This document shows positions 21,784-34,325 of a DNA stretch of 64,000 bases, in pieces; positions within the stretch are counted from its first letter, which is position 1, and each line of letters begins with the position of its first letter. The DNA lies in assembly GCA_027946365.1 (NCBI GenBank), contig JAPEUQ010000002.1, forward strand, positions 3,658,001 through 3,722,000, read 5' to 3'. The position numbers and the translations under genes are program-made. The notes under the pieces were generated by a model that did no database searches, was not told where the DNA came from, and saw only the letters and a program-made list of their open reading frames with translations. The stretch comes from Kalmusia sp. IMI 367209. Lineage: Eukaryota; Ascomycota; Dothideomycetes; Pleosporales; Didymosphaeriaceae.

Positions 21784-23754
21784 ATGTTTTACCACGCCGA
21801 ACTGCTGCAGCGCACTGGCCCGCTGGCTCACGTCTGGCTGGCGGCCAATGCCGAAAAGAAGCTCACCAAGCAACAAGTTCTGCAGGACAAGATTGATGAA
21901 GACATCAACGAGATCATGCGACCGCGCGCGCCCTTCTCGCTGCGTTTGAGCGGGTCTTTGATGCTCGGTGTCGTGCGCATCTATAGCAGAAAAGCGCGCT
22001 ATCTACTGGACGACTGCACCGACGCGCTTTGGAAGATCAAGATGGTATGTGCGACCCGCGTATGGTGCCCTTGCTTTTGATACTAACCACTGTAACAGGC
22101 CTTCAAACCTGGAAACATCGATTTGCCCGCTACTTCGAACGCCGCGAACCCAGCGGCTCTCATGCTCCCCGATGCCATCACCGACATAGACTTGCTCGCG
22201 CCCATGCCTGACCCGTCGTTCCTACTGTCGCAGGCTTTAGATCTACCGAACTTGGGTCTTCCTGATATTACCACCGACTGGGATAGCAGTCAATTCTTGT
22301 CTGGTAGCATTGAGCAACCACGCCGCCCAGAGCCGGAGATTCTGGATGATGCTGACGACTTGGATCTGGATCTTGGAGATGACTTGGATATTCCGCCGCC
22401 CTTTGACGAGGGCACCAGCATTGAGGGAGGACGTAACAGGCCACTTGAGCTCGAGGGACGCACCTCTGTAGGATACGGTGTTGAAGACAAAGATTTGGCA
22501 GAGGAAGAGGACCTGGGACTTGATTTGGGTGACGACCTCACCGAACTACCCCCTGGCCCGGACATCAACATCACAGACGTGGATATACCTATGGGTGGTA
22601 TGACTGAACTGGGTGACCTAGAGGAACCCATTATGCCAGAGGAAGAACCGCGACGCGGCCGCTCAGTATCGCCTCTTTCTGAACTTGGGGAAGACGAAGA
22701 ACGCGCATTGGAAGAGGAGGTGCAGAACACGAGCGTTTTCCAGCCCGCAGCTGAACAAGAACAAGATGAAGACGAACAGCAACAAGCCCGCGCCAAACGA
22801 CGAAGGGTTATACAGCAGGACACTCAGACCCAGCTGTCCACCACTGAGATTCGCGAACAGCAGAACAACCGCGGAGATATTCTTAAGCCTGCCTCGTTCT
22901 TACCTCGAGATCCGCTGCTTATGGCCTTGATCAACATGCAGAAATCGGGTGGCTTCGTGTCTAGCATTCTTGGTGATGGTCGCAGTCAAGGCTGGGCTCC
23001 GGAGCTGAGGGGCATTCTCTCCTTGGAAGTCGTGTCGCGTCCAGTCCAAAAGCGAAAGCGTGACAGCGGTATCGCTGACGTTGGCACCGCAGACGAGCAA
23101 GCTCGTGCATTTGCTGAGAGGACACCTCAGCTAGAATTCGAAGAAGATCAGCCCATAATCGAAGAAGGTGATGTTGGTCTTGGTGGAGACACGTCCCTTC
23201 ATCAAGACTCAGAAGGCTTCCGACTACCCGACGAGCCCGAGTTTATCGCTCAAGAGGAAGAAGAGGATGTGTTTTCGCCTATCCCAGACCACTTCGACGA
23301 TACGACGGCTCCTCTGCTTCATCCCGCAGACAGTGGGGTTGTATCTCTTGAGACAAAGCATGCTGTCCATCTTCTGCGCCAAGTCTTCGGTGATGCTGCT
23401 GAGACAAGCGAGGAGGAGCGTAGGAACACTGCTGCCTCCTTCCAGGGCATGTTCCCCGAAGCTACCACAGCCAAACCCGATATCGCTCGCATGTTCAACG
23501 AGATACTTGTCCTTGGAACTAAGGATGCCATCAAGGTAGAACAGCAAACCCAAGACAATCAGCTAGGCGGACCCATCCGGATCCGTGCCAAGCGTGGTCT
23601 TTGGGGATCATGGGCAGAGACTGATGTTTCTGGTGCTGAAGCGATCAAGTCTGCCGCTGCTGCTGAGGCTGGCCCCACACCTGCAGACGATACTCAGGCA
23701 ACCGCTACTTCCGCAGCGCCTATTCCTTCTGCTGAGATCGCTGTGGAAGCTTAG
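21784..23754 (+). CDS. rad21: Cohesin kleisin subunit Rad21/Scc1
   Basis: Closes the cohesin ring by linking Smc1 and Smc3; cleaved by separase at anaphase. Exon 1 is 21784-22044, intron 22045-22098 (GTATGT donor), exon 2 is 22099-23754, giving 638 residues. The N-terminal kleisin domain is clear (MFYHAELLQRTGPLAHVWLA, then RIYSRKARYLLDDC) and extends across the splice as WKIKMAFKPGNIDLP. The middle is acidic and disordered. The C-terminal winged-helix domain lies at about 520-600 (HLLRQVFGD to KRGLWGSWAE). SIEQPR at residues 157-162 resembles the SxExxR separase site of yeast Scc1. Mitotic Rad21 is favoured over Rec8 by the N-terminus and length. Confidence 0.93.
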
Positions 23755-24139
23755 TCACGCGAAAAGTTTGGTCCTATTTCTATACGCATGGTTGAGCTTG
23801 CGGTGAGCCTCGTTTTCTCGTGGCGTTGGGATACCCTTCGGATAGTTCTCAGGTTTGGTTGGGTCTTGCATTGGCGTTAGACAGGTACTTTGATATGGGA
23901 TATGGGTTTTTGTATTCTCTGTACTGAATCACGAGTTTATTGGACAAATGCATGCAGTTCTTCAATTGCTCGTCTTTGATGTTGTGTTGTTATGTTGATC
24001 TATACACATTCGAGCTTGCAAAGTAAGGCTTTGGAATAGTAAACGAATGAAGATATCTTGAAAGGGAAGACGGTTTGCAAAGGTAGACGTAAGGCACCAG
24101 CTGACAATGGCAGCAGAGATTATATAGCCTTTTAGTGCG
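23755..24139. other. Intergenic, 3' of rad21
   Basis: About 385 bases, AT-rich, including the presumed rad21 3' UTR. A minus-strand frame here probably continues the UstYa remnant in a shifted frame but gives no clear motif below 24140. Confidence 0.45.
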
Positions 24140-24523
24140 TATGGAGTATTGATCCATCGAGCATATGCAAGGCTTGCCTTGTTGGGTTGCTTCATGTTTT
24201 CAATCAAAGCAAGGGGGGACGTAGAATGCACGCTCTTTCCTAGGATCGAATTCCTGAAGATGGTCTAAAGATGAACAATGAGTGCGCCTCAAGACATATA
24301 GACAGTGTAGTTGATGAAAGACCGTCGGTATAGAGGTTTTAGGAGTAAGGCAGTTATATCTGATATACCCAAGTCGTCCTCGAGGAATGTCCGGAGAATA
24401 CCAATTGATTGATGCCCCCAAAGACATACATAGTCTTAATAGTTCCAAATAGGCTCCGATACGTTTCCAACGTTTTATCCCGTTCAAGGTTTCTTGAAAA
24501 TGGCGTAGATCAATTTGTGTCAA
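24140..24523 (-). pseudogene. Decayed UstYa-family (DUF3328) gene fragment
   Basis: UstYa-like proteins are copper-dependent oxidases of fungal ribosomal peptide and other secondary-metabolite clusters. The minus strand encodes SINWYSPDIPRGRLGYIRY then FHQLHCLYVLRR, matching the family's central region and first HxxHC motif. Immediately after, the second motif is degraded: THCSSLDHL is followed by a frame change to RNSILGKSVHSTSPLALIE. The spacing between the two motifs is far too short, the N-terminal membrane anchor is absent and no start codon fits. No other cluster gene is adjacent. This is a relic, described only as found. Confidence 0.55.
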
Positions 24524-25722
24524 GAGGAATTTGTGCAGCTACATTTTGGGTTATGTTGCTACTGGTACGCTCCACGACAGGGTTAACACCAGTCGACGGG
24601 ATCAACATAGAGCCTCAGAATGTACGGGTCATTATTCCTCATGCCCATGATTTCCTGACTCTGTGTACGATTGGGTATTTAGGGGTACTCGACAATATCG
24701 AAACAGTTCCCGCAGAAAGTTAATAACTTCATGGATCATTAATAGTCAGAGCTTCGGATTTGCCAATTGGAATATATTTCAAGTCACCATGGTGGGCCAA
24801 AGTGTAGGAGCAAGCGATATCAATTTACATCTGACTTCGTCTAAATTGCCCCAGAGTACGGAGTAGTCGGGATAAGCGCCCAAGGAGCTGGAGAGAGGTG
24901 GCAATCTCAACCAATGATCAATATCCTTATAACCTATGGTGGCAAGAAACCTTGCATAGTTGTGTGACTATGGAAGAGGAAAAGGTAGGACGATAGAGTT
25001 AACTTTAGTGATAATACATACAGTAAGGTAATTTTACGGGGTTGGACAACGGATCGTTGGCAAGGCTTCAATCGCACAGTACCATTTGAGTTAATGCAGT
25101 CGATAAGGCATAGCAGAGGCGTGGTCTTGTTCGTGATTAAGCTAAGGCTGGTGTAAATAATGGCGGAACAATCCGAGGATACGTCATGCGTGAGCAGAGG
25201 AAGCTCAGTCGTGATAGCGTGGAGCCATGAAGCCCGATGGGCGTGGGGATGCCACTAGCGCGGGTCCGCGGCCCCGGGAAGGTGCCATTGGGCATCGCTT
25301 CCCTCTGTCCACTGTGCGAACCACTTCCGCGCATCCACGAGGCGGTGAATGACTGGCTGCATAATAATAACTTCTCCCGCACTTATCCACCACATCCTCG
25401 CTCCTATGCACTTCATTCGACCTGGAATTGCCATGTTCAGACCGTTTGCCGCATGTGACTGCCACCGTGATCCTCTGATGGCGCAGTCTCGCGCCTTGAT
25501 TCATGATTGCGGCCTTAGCAGCCCTCCTTAGGCCTCTCTCGTCGCACAACGTACGCTTTTGCTCCTAGACAGCATGCAAGCAATCGCACACTGCGTTACC
25601 TTCGAATTTCTGCCCCTCTTCACGGTCATTACATCCGCTCTTGGACCGCGCCGGCAATACCAAATCCATTGACCTTGCCGCCACGTCCGCCAGGATCACC
25701 TGCAGCCCTACGAGAACACGTA
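24524..25722. other. Intergenic, AT-rich then GC-rich
   Basis: About 1.2 kb. The first 700 bases are AT-rich without a coding signal and may continue the relic to the left. The part after 25.2 kb is GC-richer and is probably the promoter and leader of the following plus-strand gene. No RNA gene or repeat was seen. Confidence 0.45.
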
Positions 25723-28584
25723 GCATGGTGGGTAGAAAAGCGATTCCTCCTTCCCCGCTCCTGTGAAATTTTGTCGCCTCCTTCGATACTGATCTGTGCA
25801 CCGAACCACAGACGGACCGTAGAGCCTCCTTCGAGGGCGTGCTCGGCCGTACACGACACCAGAGCCCAGGTTCCGAAGCTCTTTCGGACCATTTCCAAAG
25901 CAGCATTGCCCCAGAACCTCCAGCTGCCTCTACGATATCTCGACGACGCCCTTTACGTGCCAAGTCCATTCCAGATGAAGCTTCCGAACAGCCAACCCAA
26001 TCATGGCTAGACGCCGATAAGGGCGAGGTACACCAGGTCAAAGGAGGTCGCACCGCTCCACGCAAATTCCCCAATACCAAGCCCCCGAAAACTACTATTT
26101 TAGAGCACTCTTCGTCGGATACTGGAAAGGACGGGAGTGGTTTTCTACCTAAACTCAGTCGTATACTTGAGGGGAAGGAGAGCAAGACTCCCAGGCGCAA
26201 ACGCGGCGCCACAGTCAGCTCTGGGGACGGCCATACTCCATCACATCGTTGGAGCAGGAATGTTGTCGATACGACATTAGGTCATCGCCTGGCTAGGCAA
26301 AAGCACGGCTCTTTGCAGCGTCGAGTCGAACAGAACCTTGCCACTTTACCGAATCCGTCACTAATTTCAGTCCTTTCTGGACTTACGCAGCAATCTAACA
26401 CATCAAACGAGAGTACCTCAACAATTACACAGCAATCGTATAACAAAAAAGTGATAGCCAAACGCAAACCCGTCAAAAGCCGGAAACGACTTGTAGCGAA
26501 GAGGGATCCTTTGACGAGTGAAGCTACCACTATGGCGTCACAGCAGGGAAGTGTTTTCCAGTACATGGATCACACTTCGGGGTCAGATGCTTTCGTCAAT
26601 AACCATCGTTATCCAAGTCGCTCATCAAGTACCTCATCGTCATCGTCGTCCACACTGTCCACCGATTCTGACTGTCATGAGCGCTCTTCGAACGCCGAAG
26701 AACATGTAGTAGAATCCCCTCCAACTTCACCAGCGTCAATGCGGAGGCCAAATGCTGAAGATTCACATGATGACGAAGACACGGATGTAGATAACTCCTC
26801 GGGTACCAATGCAGGTCTTCTGTACCAGCCTAGTGTAAGTGATGCGGCAAATGAGAGCGAAGGGGAGGATGATGACGCTGAAGAGGAAGAGGAAAGTGAC
26901 GATGACGAGGAGGAGGATGAAGAGGATAGTGCTCCAGTTGCTAGTGACCAAACAAGACAATCACCTCACGCGGACCGCATGGCTTTGGAGCGTGTGCCAC
27001 CCCCGAGACTGCCTTCAACATCTTCCTCACACCATTCCGACCGACATACAAGACGCCTCAGACGCCAGGAGCAGGCTTTGAACGAACATGTCTTGCGAAA
27101 TCCTCAGCCTCACAGAGGCTTTCACTTTACTGGGGGGGCGTCTCCGCACTATCATCCAGCAATGCCTTTATACGACCCACGCATGCAGACGGGTGCCTCG
27201 CCCGTCAGCTTCGATGCGACGGCGCATTATGCACCTCCGGTAGCCCTCCTCCTCCCCAACCTGTAGGGTATTACTCGCCTGCGTATGCACCACCTGTGCC
27301 TTACTCGCCGGGACATGAAAACGAATTTGCCGTGGCGGCTCGGCCACCGATGGCCCCAACTACTGTGGCTCCACCCTCTCAGGTCCAGTACTCACCCACA
27401 CAGCCACCTCATTACCAAGTGCGTCCGCTGGGGCCCGATCTGTCCAAGACTACTGTTGTAGGATACGAGCTGCTTGCAGACACACTAAGCAAACATCCAA
27501 AAGACAAACAGATGAGGTTGGGAGAAGAAGCTATGGTGCCCATGTATCGCAAGTTTGAAAATCTCAACCATCGCATCTTGCTCCATCTCCAGGATGAAAT
27601 TTCGGAGTTGGAGGAAGAACTACGCTATCTCGACGAGTGCATAGCGCAGAGTTCCCCGAGAGACCATGCGGGGCACCATCACCCTGCATCTCGGCGTGGC
27701 GACGCACGCTACGGAGGCGAGCTGCATTATCGGAGGACAGAGCTGCTGGGCCGCATCTATCTGAAGTTGGGCCAATATAGTAAGTGACTGCTTCTTACCT
27801 TCTGAGCATGTCGTATAGGATGGAGCGAATTATGGTATGAGGTGTCATGCTGGGTGTCATAAAGCTGACAATTTGTTCAGACTCAGCTCTGACTTCGTTC
27901 CACGACGTGGTCAAGAGTTCAGATCCCGCCAATACCGAAGATGTTCAGGCCTACCGCGCATGGATTGAGAAACGTACACCGATCGACCACAACGAGACGA
28001 GATTTCTGGAACACAGGACTGACCTGCTCACCATGTCAGAGAGAAAGCCAGCAAGTATAGTTGGTGGCGCGGCTCCCCGCCAATCTGGCGCCATATGGCT
28101 TCCACTGGTGCTCGTCCTGCCTTTGATGGTGTTCGCCATGGTGCCCGGCCTGCTTGGGAGATTGGTCATCTTGAGCTTGACTGGTGCGGCTATTATGAAA
28201 CTCATCACCACAACAAATGAACTGATGGAGATGATGAGCTTACAAGAGTGGACGGCTTGTTTTTCAGTGTAAGTTTCCCTTTTTGTCTTGTGCACGGGAG
28301 TATTCGCATGAACCGATGGAGCAAAACGCCATGACCAGCCTAGACGAGAGAAGCGAACGGGCGTCTGCGGGGTGCTTCTCCGCAACTCAGCTCGGCTGCC
28401 GCATCTGCAAGGGTGTGGTCATTATCTGTCAATGTGTAAAGAGGGCGAAGACAGCTAGCCCTCTTTATCCGGTCATTGCCACCGCCAATGTCCTTGAGAT
28501 TTGCTGCTTGCGAGCTACAGGCTAACGTCACTGGACTGTAGTTATTTTGGATTCATGGCGGTTCTTGCGGCATTGGCCCACTGA
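25723..28584 (+). CDS. DUF6594 membrane protein with long disordered N-terminus
   Basis: Fungal family of unknown function with C-terminal membrane helices. A long frame from about 25768 to 27266 encodes a disordered region: basic, then a Ser run, an acidic run near 26.86-26.93 kb and His/Pro-rich sequence. The frame then changes between 27191 and 27265. The next frame starts SGSPPPPQPVGYYSPAY and reaches the domain GYELLADTLSKHPKDK and LLHLQDEISELEEELRYLDE. Introns 27780-27880 and 28269-28541 are in phase. The end carries three hydrophobic segments (IWLPLVLVLPLMVFAMV; LVILSLTGAAIMKLI; YFGFMAVLAALAH), with the stop at 28582-28584. The start is not settled; one option is ATG at 25723 with an immediate intron to 25811. 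The frame change is either a 73-base intron with a weak donor (GTGCCT) or an indel. Confidence 0.7.
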
Positions 28585-30608
28585 CTCGAACTGACGCCAC
28601 CTGCGGAGTCGATAAAGATCGGCCAGGCACGCGCGCCGCACAGACAGGTACTGCCGCGAGGAGCAGCGGCACTTGGTCGGCGAATTTTTTCTTCCCTAAA
28701 CTTTGACGGACAAATCTTCGCACGTTTGTACTTGATTTTTCTTTGTCTCCTAGGGCAGATCTGCATACGAGGTGGCTGACGGTCACGTTTACTTTGGCTC
28801 GCAGGCGTCCAATGTTTCCTTCTGCCGGGGATCGCTATCTGCACCCAGTGGTGGTGTGCTGGTTCTCACGGTGATGGGTTCACGCCTGATTAGGCGTTCT
28901 TACAGCGCCAGGACTCTCGGATAACGAGCTTGGCGTGCAGAGGGGGGGAGCGGGATGACCGGAGCAGTGGAGCTGCGGCATACCAGCATGGCAGCATGGC
29001 AGCGGTTTCTTTTTTGACACGGGAGCTACTCCAAGTTTACCACCTGTCTGTTTGTACATTTAGTGCCGACTGCAAATCTGTAGTCGGCAGCGGAGCAAAC
29101 CTAATGTGGAACGTGACATGACGGCAACACGAAAGCATATTGTACGCGATGCCCGATTACTGCTATCGTGACCGTTTGCGGACGAGCCATGGGTGTAAGG
29201 AGCCATGATGGCGCGGCGAGGGAATATTGACAAAGCTCCTAGCCGAGACAAGCGCTCGAGGGGGCTATGCGCGTGATGAATGCCTCCTACTCTAGTTGCG
29301 AGAAGCTGTGACCATTGTATCGTTTTGTTGTTTTGTCGTCGAGGGCGGAGAAGTTTCCGCAGTATCAGATCAGTGGGCGACGAGTACTGTGGTGCAGCAA
29401 TGCCTAGCACTGCGCGCTGCCCATGCCGTTGGGACTGCTGGATGGGCACGGCGGGCCGCACGACGGCTGCGATGTCGAGTGTAGACACGAGTGGAGTGGA
29501 CGTGGGCAGCGTCAGCTCGACGATCGGTATCTCGAGGCCCCGCGGCGGGCTCGTTCGCTGCCTTGGGTCGCCTCGCGCTTCGGTTCGGTTGACGTGCACC
29601 AGCGCGCGATAGTCAGGCACATAGCGCCTGTTCGCCTGTTCGCCGGCCAAGGTGCGCGCTGCCCCTGAAGTTTCAGATGGGCCTGCGCTGGGCTCCAGGG
29701 CCGATGTGGCCGTCGAAGCGTTTGAAGGCTGCTGCTTGCGCAACACTCCTCCGCAGTCAATGCGAGCGTGCCCACGGGCTCCACTGACGCTGTGTGCTGC
29801 TGTTCCTGCTTGCTTGCCTTCCCCCCAGCCCTGTCTACCTGCCTAACTGCCTTCTGCATCCGCCCGCCGCTCCACTTTGTGGCCCCGGAGACCATCGTCA
29901 GTCCTGAAACACCCCTAGGACCATCTGTCCGACCACACATTTGCGCCGCGACCCGCTCTCCCTGCGCCCTCCCGTCCACCCCAAATCCCACGCCGCCGCG
30001 CTGCTGAACGCGCTGGTGCCAGAACACCACCACACGCAAACCGCGCAGCGAGACGACGACCTGCCTGCCTGCCTGTCCAGCCCGATCCGTCTGCAGCCCC
30101 GCGCGCCCGCTCACGCCCTCCTGCCACCGCCATCCACTGTGCGCCCGCCTTCTCCAACTTTTCTCTGACTTGGGAGACTGTGTCCGGCGCGCTGTTCCTT
30201 TGCTCCTCGCAACACAACGCCAACACCGGCGTCCGGGCGACCGCTCGCGACTCACCGACCCTGAACGACCCTCGAGCGTCTCGCTGGACGGGCCATCCTG
30301 GCAATCTCCCTTTTGCGCACTCCCCGACGTCTCCTCAGCGGCGCGCACACACACACACACAAAGACTCCCCCCGCTCCCCTCCCATCGCCGGACTATAAA
30401 TCCCCCCTCGGCGCGGACAAGGCGACGCAGCGACACAGCGACACCAGGCGTGGGTGACTGCCGTTGGCAGCGTTACACACGTACCTGAGTCGTGCTTCTC
30501 GGTCGCCAATCGCCCCGCTGCCGCTCGTGCAACTGCATTCCTCTACAACACCGCCGGTCGCGCCTGCCTCGACAGAACCCCCTCGCGCACCACCCACGAC
30601 CCCTCGAC
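28585..30608. promoter_or_regulatory. Two-kb upstream region of the RasGAP gene
   Basis: No supported gene. From about 29.75 kb it becomes C-rich on the plus strand, with several long but low-complexity minus-strand frames (up to 282 codons) that look compositional. A CA microsatellite lies at 30344-30361, and the last 300 bases are pyrimidine-rich. It probably holds a long promoter and 5' leader for the gene starting at 30609. Confidence 0.5.
30344..30361. repeat. CA dinucleotide microsatellite
   Basis: Nine CA units in the presumed leader of the RasGAP gene, about 250 bases before its ATG. Confidence 0.85.
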
Positions 30609-33117
30609 ATGGCCGTCTCCATGCTGCACGCTCCCTCGCGAGCCTCGACCTCGTCCTCGTCGTCCTTTATCCCCGTCTCCCGCCAGAACACCATGTCGTC
30701 GCACGATGGCTCGCGCTCGGTGCGCCAGTCGAAGCGCTACTCGGTGACGGCCCTGTACCTGTCCATGTCGGCCAAGGACAAGGAGCTGGAAATTGAAGAT
30801 GATCTAGCTAGAGGTATGACTGCGTCGGAGCGAGCCAGGTAGCAGACACTGACTGACTGTCCTATAGCACAGAAGACACTGCGAGAGATCAAGGCCAAGA
30901 TCTCGTCGCAGTCGAAGAAGAACTTCGTCCTCGAGAAAGACGTGCGCTACCTCGACTCGCGGATAGCATTGCTCATCCCAGAACCGCATGGCCCTCGAAG
31001 AGGTACGCGTCGCACTGCGTACACAACACACGATATATAGCTAGGCTGACCATGTATGCAGCAAAACGAAGTAGCGAACCACCTCGACGATGCTACCGAA
31101 CTACAGGAAGGCTTCTTCCCCAATGACGAGAAGACGCAAAAGTATGGGAACTTGCTCTTCCTGCTCCAATCTGAGCCCAGGCACATAGCGCACCTGTGCC
31201 GCCTCGTCTCCATGGCTGAGATCGACGCACTACTCCAGACAGTCATGTTCACCATCTATGGAAATCAATACGAGAGCCGCGAAGAACATCTGCTATTAAC
31301 CATGTTCCAGGTATATGACCCCACCACATGATATCGCAGTGGAGCTAATCCTTGTCTTTTAGTCGGTCCTCACGTATCAATTCGACAACACTCCAGACTA
31401 TAGCTCGCTTCTGCGCGCCAACACGCCTGTTTCTCGCATGATGACCACTTACACCCGACGCGGACCAGGCCAAAGTTACCTCAAAGTCGTCTTACAGGAC
31501 AGTATCAACTCGCTGATCGAGTTGAAGGATCTCGATCTTGAAATCAATCCCTTGAAAGTGTACGAGAAGATGGTCACCGAGATTGAGGACCAGCAGGGTA
31601 CCCTTCCACCGAACCTACCCAAGGGTGTGACCGCCGAGCAGGCCGCCGAGAACGATACGGTGCAGCAGATCATCGCGCCTCGCCTGACTATGCTTATGGA
31701 GATCGCCAACAACTTCCTGACCACCATCATCAACGGCCTAGACGAGACACCCTATGGTATCCGCTGGATCTGCAAGCAGATCAGAAGTTTGTCGAAGAGA
31801 AAGTACCCGGATGCACAAGACCAGACCATTTGTACACTTATCGGCGGCTTCTTCTTCCTCCGTTTCATCAATCCGGCCATCGTCACCCCGCGATCATACA
31901 TGCTCATTGATGCGACTCCGGCCGAGAACCCCAAGCGCACACTAACTTATATCGCAAAGATGCTGCAGAACTTGGCGAACAAGCCTTCCTACGCGAAAGA
32001 GCCTTACATGGCGAAGCTGCAACCGTTCATTCAGCTCAACAAAGACCGCATCAACAAGTTCTTGCTCGACCTATGCGAGGTCCAAGATTTCTACGACACA
32101 TTGGAAATGGACAACTACGTAGCCCTTTCCAAGAGGGACCTCGAGCTCTCCATCACGCTGAACGAAGTGTACGCGACCCATGCTTTATTGGAGCGACATG
32201 CCGTAGAACTAGCCAAGGACGATAGCTCGCATCTGGGTGTGATTCTTGGAGAGCTCGGTCCTGCTCCCGCGCAACTCCCCCGCAAGGAGAACCGAGCTAT
32301 CAACCTTCCTTTGTTTAGCAAGTGGGAAACGCCCATCGACGATTTAACCGCTGCTCTAGACATCACGCAAGAAGAAATCTTCTTCATGGAGGCCAAGTCT
32401 ACATTCGTCATGATTTTGAGATCTCTACCGCCCAACAGCTCCATCACCCGTAGGCCATTGAGACTCGACCGCATTGCCGAAGCAGCTGCAACGACGAAGA
32501 ATGACTCTGTCATGGTGAAGAAGGGCATTCGCAGTATGGAGTTGCTGAGCCAACTACAAGAGCTTGGAGTCATTGACAAGGAAGACGGCTTCTCCCTCCT
32601 ACGCGATGAAGTTGAACAAGAGTTGGTCCACCTGGGCTCGATGAAGGAAAAGGTCGTGGAGGAGACGAGGAAGCTTGAAGAGGTTTTCCGCACCATTCGC
32701 GACCACAATGCCTACCTTGTCGGGCAGCTCGACACCTACAAGTCGTATCTTCACAACGTCCGCAGCCAGTCAGAAGGCAAGACCCGAAAACAACAAAAGC
32801 ACCAAGTGCTGGGGCCCTACAAGTTCACTCACCAGCAGCTTGAGAAGGAAGGTGTCATCCAGAAGAGCAACGTGCCCGAGAACAGAAGAGCGAACATCTA
32901 CTTCAACTTCACCAGTCCACTGCCCGGGACCTTTGTCATCTCGCTCCACTACAAGGGTCGCAACCGTGGCCTGCTGGAATTGGACCTCAAGCTAGATGAC
33001 CTTCTTGAGATGCAGAAGGACAATCAAGAAGACCTGGATCTGGAGTATGTTCAGTTCAACGTGTCAAAAGTACTGGTGCTGCTGAACAAGCGATTTGCTC
33101 GGAAGAAGGGCTGGTAG
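30609..33117 (+). CDS. Ras GTPase-activating protein, sar1/gapA type (one frameshift)
   Basis: Stimulates GTP hydrolysis by Ras; the fission yeast and Aspergillus homologues (Gap1/Sar1, GapA) control polarity and growth. Exons are 30609-30813, 30868-31002, 31062-31310 and 31363-33117, about 780 residues after allowing one extra base. The frame breaks in exon 2: [11 protein letters not shown] is followed in the next frame by QNRMALEE, then the splice to [16 protein letters not shown]. The C3 run at 30977-30979 has one base too many. The RasGAP domain lies in the first half of exon 4 ([15 protein letters not shown] with a candidate arginine finger, [18 protein letters not shown]). A RasGAP C-terminal domain follows at about 560-690 ([34 protein letters not shown]). 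A putative Ser-rich leader precedes [19 protein letters not shown]. Confidence 0.9.
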
Positions 33118-34325
33118 AGCCACACCTTCTACCCTGCGATGACACTATGATACCCTATTCCCATCCACCTCCCTGGTTTTCCACATCATATCTGACGCAC
33201 GTAATTCTCAAACTTTCACATCAACAACAAAGTACATCTGGGAGCCGAGGAGTTAGGAGTATTGGGGGTTTTGCTTGCTATTCAGTTCTTTGAGGATACC
33301 CCTGGGTGGCAAGTGCCAATGATAACCAAACACGAAAGGCGGGTTATGGATACGAAAACGAATCAAGAATGAGCAGAAAGAGGAGGAAAACGTTCACACA
33401 CGGCAAGACAAGTGTGGTCTGGAGCGAAAAGCAGTGTCTTCCCAGACTAGCTGCTTCTCTTTTGTCATTGTTATAGCTTCTCTTTCTACATCTTCGCATC
33501 TCTCGCTTTTAATACGCATGTTTGCAGCATTCGAGGGATAGCATTGGGCTGGGGTACCTCGACGGCGAATTTTCTTTTTGTTGCTGCTTGTCCAATTCTT
33601 TATTTGGTTGTTTCGTGCCGGCAGGACCGAGTCGAATGCGAGCATTGTGGGCTTTTAACAAACGATATCCCGGGTGTAAGATAATGGGGTCCTATAGCAA
33701 AGTGTATGGATAATGAGGCTGATGCTGGCTGGCTCTTATTGAGATACTTCATGCTCTGTGCTTCAATGTGATGATGGCCGTAACTCTAAATCCCGGGTAC
33801 TCCGATCGTAGAGCTTAGCAGCGGAGGCGCCGGTATTCTTGCACATGACGCGCTATTCGTTAGTATGACGATATCCTTAAGCCGCTGAGATAAGGGCCCC
33901 CCCGAACTCCTTTGTCTTTATCTCGGTCGCTTCGAAATACCGATTCCACTGCTCAACAACTCTGCCACCTCTAAACCAACAATACTCTTATCAGCTCAGC
34001 AGCAGCATCGGTGCGGAATCTGACGGCGCAGCTCGGATCTGACGGTACCTGTCACACGGCCAGCTACATCCCTGTCGAATCGGAGGCGTGGCACTGCGCT
34101 TGCGCCGGTGATCGTCAGGCGGAAACAAGGCGTGCGATGAGCCCATTGGTCCAACAGCAGGTAGCTGTCCAGTCATCCGTATACCTCACCCAGACGGCCG
34201 TGACTGCTGCTTTGACTCTTCTCTTCAATTCTTCGACTGACCGACCGGCTTGAAACACTCTCCTCACATTATTTATACATCATCTTATCCCGCACCTTTC
34301 GGCTTTGACGTCGGTACCCGAGACC
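33118..34325. other. Intergenic
   Basis: About 1.2 kb between two plus-strand genes. It is T-rich around 33.4-33.6 kb (3' UTR side) and CG-rich towards 34.3 kb (promoter side). Short frames have no similarity. No structured element was seen. Confidence 0.5.

Noticed and set aside
22290..22823. A Ser-rich 177-codon frame antisense to rad21
   Set aside because: Mirror of the acidic Asp/Glu/Leu codons of the Rad21 linker; composition artefact.
25565..26212. A 215-codon minus-strand frame opposite the start of the DUF6594 gene
   Set aside because: It has no domain, and the opposite strand has the better-supported coding continuation.
29060..30360. Two long minus-strand reading frames (228 and 282 codons) in the RasGAP upstream region
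   Set aside because: They are Arg/Gly/Ala-rich, overlap each other in different frames, contain no recognisable domain and follow from the C-rich composition of the plus strand.
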